Of a DNA stretch of 64,000 bases, positions 12,591-64,000 are shown one piece after another (within the stretch, counting starts at the first letter, position 1; every line of letters starts with the position of its first letter). The stretch is from positions 78,977,937 to 79,041,936 of the forward strand of contig NC_133932.1 of assembly GCF_031877795.1 (NCBI RefSeq), in the 5' to 3' direction. The position numbers and the translations under genes were made by a program. The notes below the pieces were generated by a model. That model was not told the origin of the DNA. It saw only the letters and a list, made by a program, of their open reading frames with translations, and did not search any database. Origin of the DNA: Strix aluco. Lineage: Eukaryota > Chordata > Aves > Strigiformes > Strigidae.

Positions 12591-12657
12591 AAACCGTACA
12601 CCTCGCCAGAGCGATAGCATTACTGTGACCTTTCTTAAAGCGTCCCAGTGAAGGGGA

Positions 12658-12666
12658 GGCGGGAAA
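12658..12666 (+). promoter_or_regulatory. E2F-like motif
   Basis: GGCGGGAAA at the left edge of the CpG island matches the core E2F consensus (TTTSSCGC type, reverse). Short motif; binding not demonstrated. Confidence 0.25.
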
Positions 12667-13180
12667 AGGACATACCAGAAAATGTCTAGGGTTTCTGCCA
12701 TCTTCATCTATCGCCTCACCCCGGTTTCCTCCTTTTAAGCGAGCTCGCCTCGCTTCACCTGTCCTGCCTCACCGGCAGCCGGGAAGCTGCGCTCCGCTCA
12801 GCCTGCGGGCGGGGAGAAGCGGGTCTTGACTCCCGGGCTGTCTCCACCCAGAAGGCGACGGCCGAAACCCAACAAAACCCACAAGGCCGCGGCCCTGCGA
12901 CGGGTCCCGCCGCTTCCCGCCCCGAGGAGGATGCAAGCCGGGCGCTCGGCAGCCGGCGGTGCTCAGGGGGCCCGGGCCGGCGGGTCTCTGTACCCCGCGG
13001 TACGTGCGGGCGGGCGCGCGGGGGGGGGGCACTCGGGACCTTCCGTCTCCCCTCTCCCCCTCCCCGCCGGCGGTAGCCGATGGCGGCGGGGGCAGGCGGG
13101 GCAGCGCGGGCAGGTAGCCGGGGAGGAGAGGAAAGGAGAGGCGGGGCGGCGGGGCGGGCGCTCGCTCGCTGCCGTTGCCG

Positions 13181-13217
13181 CCCCTCCTCCTCCTCTTCCT
13201 CCTCCTCTTCCCCCCCC
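13181..13217 (+). repeat. TCC triplet / polypyrimidine tract
   Basis: Imperfect (TCC)n with TTCC interruptions, running into a C8 tract and ending in CAG at 13217-13219, in the CpG island. It is complementary in type to the GGA tract at 13289-13324. Confidence 0.9.
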
Positions 13218-13288
13218 AGGTTTGTCATCGTGTCGCCGGCAGGGCCCCGCACGACCGCGCCAGTAACGGCTGCCCTGCGCGCGCGGCC

Positions 13289-13324
13289 GGGGGAGGAGGA
13301 GGAGGAGGAGGAGGAAGAGGAGGG
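13289..13324 (+). repeat. GGA triplet / polypurine tract
   Basis: Nearly pure (GGA)n with one GAA interruption, following a GC-rich stretch and preceding the first upstream ATG. Together with the TCC tract about 70 nt upstream it makes an imperfect inverted repeat. Polypurine tracts of this kind are length-variable and can form triplex DNA. Confidence 0.9.
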
Positions 13325-13351
13325 ATGAGGAGGCCGCCGTTGCATCCGTGA
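13325..13351 (+). other. Possible upstream ORF 1 in the STK24 leader
   Basis: An ATG directly after the GGA tract opens an 8-codon reading frame (MRRPPLHP, stop TGA), 224 nt before the STK24 stop-to-start gap. It would act as a uORF only if transcription starts upstream of 13325. Confidence 0.35.
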
Positions 13352-13457
13352 CGGGGGCCTGAGGAGCCCGAGCTTGGGGCGGCCCCTTTCCCACCGCCGG
13401 CACAGAGGCGCTGCTCGCTCGGGGGAAGGAGGAGGAGGAGGACGGCGACGACGACTC

Positions 13458-13473
13458 TGTGTGTGTGTGTGTG
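13458..13473 (+). repeat. (TG)n microsatellite in the STK24 leader
   Basis: Short TG repeat about 100 nt before the start codon, in the probable 5'UTR. Confidence 0.85.
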
Positions 13474-13494
13474 ACAGAGAGATAAAGTGTGGAG

Positions 13495-13503
13495 ATGAGC
13501 TAA
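13495..13503 (+). other. Minimal upstream ORF (ATG-AGC-TAA)
   Basis: A start codon followed by one sense codon and a stop, 71 nt before the STK24 ATG. Its context GAGATGA has a purine at -3 but no G at +4. Minimal uORFs can stall or recycle scanning ribosomes. The position near the start codon makes it likely to be inside the 5'UTR. Confidence 0.45.
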
Positions 13504-13574
13504 GCCCTGTCCCCTGGAGCCGCCTGAGGAGACCCGGCTCCTTCCCCCCACCCCCCGTCCCGGCCGCCGCCGCC

Positions 13575-60456
<46,882 letters not shown>

Positions 60457-63400
60457 GTAAGGTCTTTCAAGGCATTAGCCAAAATCCCTTCCTTTTAAAA
60501 TTTGAATTGCATAGGTTGGTCTTCAGAATGTAGCTAATAACTTTGGCTGTGTCTAGACAGATGTACATTTAGATAATACCTAGCACCTAAAACTGTTGGC
60601 AAGGAAAGAATCTTTCCTAATTTATATCCAAACCTTAAGTTTCCTAGTGTATTAAGCCCCTCCAGATAGCAAGAAATATTATAATACTGACAGGTACATA
60701 TTGTAACCTTTTATCCCATTTTTATTGATGAGTATTTTTGATGGTTGTTTAAAAGTAGAAGAGAACAAATACAAACAAAATGTTAATATACTTCCACTTT
60801 TTTTTTTTAAAAAAAAAAAAAAGCAACACTGTTGAAGAATATGGATTTGGTGGGTGTGAAACCATTGTTTGATAGTGCTGTTACCCATCTGTGGAAGAAT
60901 ATGCCACATAGGTCTATGCTACTCTCTGGCCATGTTCTTTTAGATATTTTGCACAGGGAGGGTTTAATGTTTTGTATCAAATTTGCTCATTTGTAGATAT
61001 TCACATTACACAGGATTTTGATTTAGCAGAGTGGTACAGCAGCATACTGAAATCACAACACAAGCACAATATATCAATTCTGATATACAGTTGGATCGCA
61101 ATAGAAATGTGATTCCCGCTACTGGTCTCCCTATGCTCACCAGCATGGCACTGGGTGTCCCCAGTTGCTGGGAAGGAATACGTGCATTGAAGCCAGCTCA
61201 AGCCCGTTGCACTTTTCAAAGTTCTTTTTGTTAGTTATTCAGTTTTTATACTTCTAGTAGGCTGAGTTGCATATACACCTCCTTGCCGCCCTTCCCTTCC
61301 CCCTCCCCCATGCTGGTCTGGCTAGCTCAGTAAGGCATTGTTCTAAGGATTATGTTGGGGAAGGCTATTTGCACAACCTGATAACCCACTGATGTAGCTG
61401 TATATCTGAAACAAAGGTCACCCTCACGTCCCACTTGTGTTAAGATCAGCTTTTTTTATGATAATTAGCAGTCATTCCTTATGTTCTTCCCTGAGCTCAT
61501 TTTTCTTGCCCATCTCCTCTGATCTCCTTGTAGTGATTTGTTTATTGGTTACATCTCCATGCAATGAGACAGGTTGGTGTCTTTCCTTCCACCCTCATCC
61601 ACGTAAGGAACTCACCAATACTGACTCTAGCCTAGACTGTAGTATTACTTCCTTCTCTCTTTAATATCTTTCTGTAGAGAGGCTATTTAAAAATAACTAG
61701 CAGAGCTCTGTAGAGCCTCTAGAAGCCTAAATGACCACAAATTCCCAATTTGAAGGTTGAGTAAACCATTTTTTTTGGTGGATGATTGTTTTGGGGGTTT
61801 TTTGTTTGTTTTTGGTTTTGGGGTATTGATGGTTGGGGTTTTTTTGAGGTTTGGCTTCTAGGAATGATCTTCACTTGGACAAAGTATGATTCAGTCCTTG
61901 GGTTTTGAATTATGGCTGTTTCAGTCTCCAATGTCATGTGGACATAAAAAGGTCTTGGATACTTCATCAGTTCCGAGGAAGGCCAGAGATCAAGTTTTGA
62001 ATGAACTAGAGATACTTATTTGCATCTGTGAACCTTTTGGCACTCAGACCGGACTAAATTGTATTAGACTATAATAGTTTGGCTGTTGTTGCACAACAAC
62101 CTCTTCGGAAAGCCAGTTTATTTTAAGATAGTCTTATGCATATGTGAGAACACAGACATCCAGAGCTAACCTCATTTTCCTTCTATAAGCTGGCAATGCT
62201 TGAGGAGGTGTTAGGTAGGACTGTCCTCTTCATAGCATAGTCCCTGTGAGGTGCAATTTCCATTACGTAGTTGCTGTGTTACCCAGTTTTGTTCTTTGTC
62301 CTGTTGAATCTTCTTACTTCCCACATGCTGATGGGTTCCCAGTAAAAGCTTATAAGTGTCCTGTTAACACTACCTTGGGCACAGTTCACCTGCTTCTTTC
62401 CTCATTTACTGTATGCCTCACACCAACTGTTAAATTGTTTACTGCTCCTTTTCTGATTGGATTGATGTCTTTGTTCATGCTGACATATAGCACAAATAGC
62501 ACAACTGTGCAAGGCAAAGCAAAACCTAAGTTATGACATAAAACTACTAACCAGGCTAAAGGCAGGCAGATGCATCCTGACGTCTAACATTGCCAATTAT
62601 TGCTATAAAGCTTAAGGTCTCCTTGTTGATTCAGCACTATTATCACTTGTCTTAATATTACAGATAGTTGGTGGATTTCCTGACCATGGCTTACACTATA
62701 TTATTAACATAACTCATGCAAGAACTATTATTCCAATGTATTGATTTCCATTTGAAGCAGTTTCGAATATTAAGATGTAGTTAAACCTTCTCTAAATTCA
62801 GATATGCTTGTGAGTTAACCATGCTGTCAAACACAGTTTCCAGAATTGAAGAGACAAACTTCTGTGGAATTGCCTTGTGTGAAGCACTTAAAATATTTTT
62901 GGTTAAAACAGTATATCTTTATGGTCTTTGCGTTACTTTATAATATTTTAGCAGTTACTTTAATGTCTCTTAAGATTATGTAAAAGTAGTGAATTCTTAA
63001 CATAAGCTGATGATTTTGCATATAGTCTTTCTTTTTTTCCCAAATGTATGTAATGGGAATTTATGTATATAACTTATTTTTTCTTTTGTTAAGGTAGAGA
63101 AGCGGGTTTTTTTACAGATAAAAAAATGTCTGCATTTTTGAAAAATGCTGTTTTAATTCAGGATGCAAATGCATACGTTTTGTGTATTTTTTTCTTTTAA
63201 AATATGTGACACATAACAATGTAAACCAAGTCCCAATTTATGTTCCCAGTACTGTGCTCTCAAAATTATGTGAGGTATTTTGGACTGCTTTATGCATACG
63301 TGAGCTGTGTATTCCTTAACTGTCATAAAGAATTTGCCCATTCCATTCTTGCTTTATTCAGTCCCATTCCCAAAGTGTTTTGTGTCCTTAAGATATTCCT

Positions 63401-64000
63401 GTTACTCTTTCTCAGATCATATATTGCAAGGTATATTTATAAGGCATTCCAACAACTTGTCTTTATTGCCTAAAAAATAATCAAGGTATGTAATTTTTGA
63501 CACAGATACTAAATTTCAGCAGCTTCTGTCAGACTTTTGTAAACAATAATTCAGACTGATATATTTGAGAACACAGGATTAGCAGGTGGCTTGTGTGAGA
63601 GAGTACGTTAGCTATAATGTTTGCATTTTGATGTGCTCAGTAGTTAATGTGAGAGGTGTACTTGAGAGCAAAAATTTCAACTTCACTTTTCGTTTTCTTT
63701 ATGTAGTTTATTTTTAAAGCCCAAGTAATCCAAGGGGGTGATAAAATCTAGCTGCTAAAGAAACTCAGCCATGGGGGAAAATAGTGAAATGTCAAAACAT
63801 GGCTGCAATCATTACCTTAAAGGTACCACCTGTTTTTTAAATGTCTTTTCCTTTTTAATTTATCTTTTCCCATACCATTTATTTCCTTCTATCCAAGATA
63901 TTTGTTCTTTGATATAATGTCTTCATGGGATCTTTCCCTTCTTCCTAATTTCTGTTATTTTGGCAATAGTTCTTACTACTTCTTCCTGTTTTGATTCCTT
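60457..64000 (+). other. STK24: STK24 intron 5, 5' part
   Basis: Begins gtaagg and continues past the window edge. AT-rich, with an abutting T/A homopolymer pair near 60799-60822 and a T/G-rich island at 61769-61850. No exon, RNA gene or recognisable mobile element seen. Confidence 0.8.

Noticed and set aside
13374-13574. In-frame N-terminal extension of STK24
   Set aside because: The frame is open but the apparent start at 13374 is TTG, not ATG. The ATG at 13575 has a strong Kozak context and gives the known family N-terminus.

Overview
The window is vertebrate nuclear DNA, almost certainly from a bird. It carries many CR1 (chicken repeat 1) LINE copies on both strands and two copies of one avian endogenous-retrovirus LTR family. 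It also has a CpG-island promoter, and one multi-exon gene with kilobase-scale introns. No prokaryotic, plasmid or viral-genome organisation is visible. The species cannot be named from the sequence alone.

One host gene can be supported: the 5' part of STK24 (MST3), a GCK-III Ste20-family serine/threonine kinase, on the + strand. Five coding exons are visible: 13575-13616, 33970-34200, 56693-56749, 60079-60187 and 60299-60456. They are joined by introns of 20,353, 22,492, 3,329 and 111 bp, and all have GT/AG borders and compatible phases. They encode residues 1-199: the short N-terminus beginning MAHSPVQ, the glycine-rich loop, the catalytic Lys53, alphaC Glu70, the HRD and DFG motifs, the activation-loop Thr178 and the APE motif. 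The rest of the kinase domain and the regulatory C-terminus lie beyond the right edge.

Region by region: 1-12,700 is intergenic. It has a compact GC-rich module near the left end (CTCF consensus, GC boxes, an inverted GATA pair), a CR1 fragment, a perfect 15-bp hairpin at 2217-2256, and a 5'-truncated CR1 (6948-8484) whose reverse-transcriptase frame is still open. 12,700-14,180 is the CpG-island promoter with exon 1, two small upstream ORFs, triplet-repeat tracts and strong G-quadruplex candidates. Intron 1 holds a CR1 fragment abutting an antisense LTR remnant, an internally deleted CR1 that joins ORF1-esterase-like sequence to ORF2 pieces, and a nearly complete but decayed CR1 ORF2. Intron 2 is mostly unique AT-rich sequence with a short CR1 3' end and a second CTCF consensus in reverse orientation. 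Intron 3 holds a CR1 scrap and a complete solo LTR flanked by a 5-bp target-site duplication (GCTTG).

I found no undescribed multi-gene system. The most checkable leads are the convergent CTCF pair around the STK24 promoter, the solo LTR that carries its own TATA-like and polyadenylation motifs in gene orientation, the mosaic CR1, the perfect hairpin, and the microsatellite directly in front of the exon 4 acceptor.
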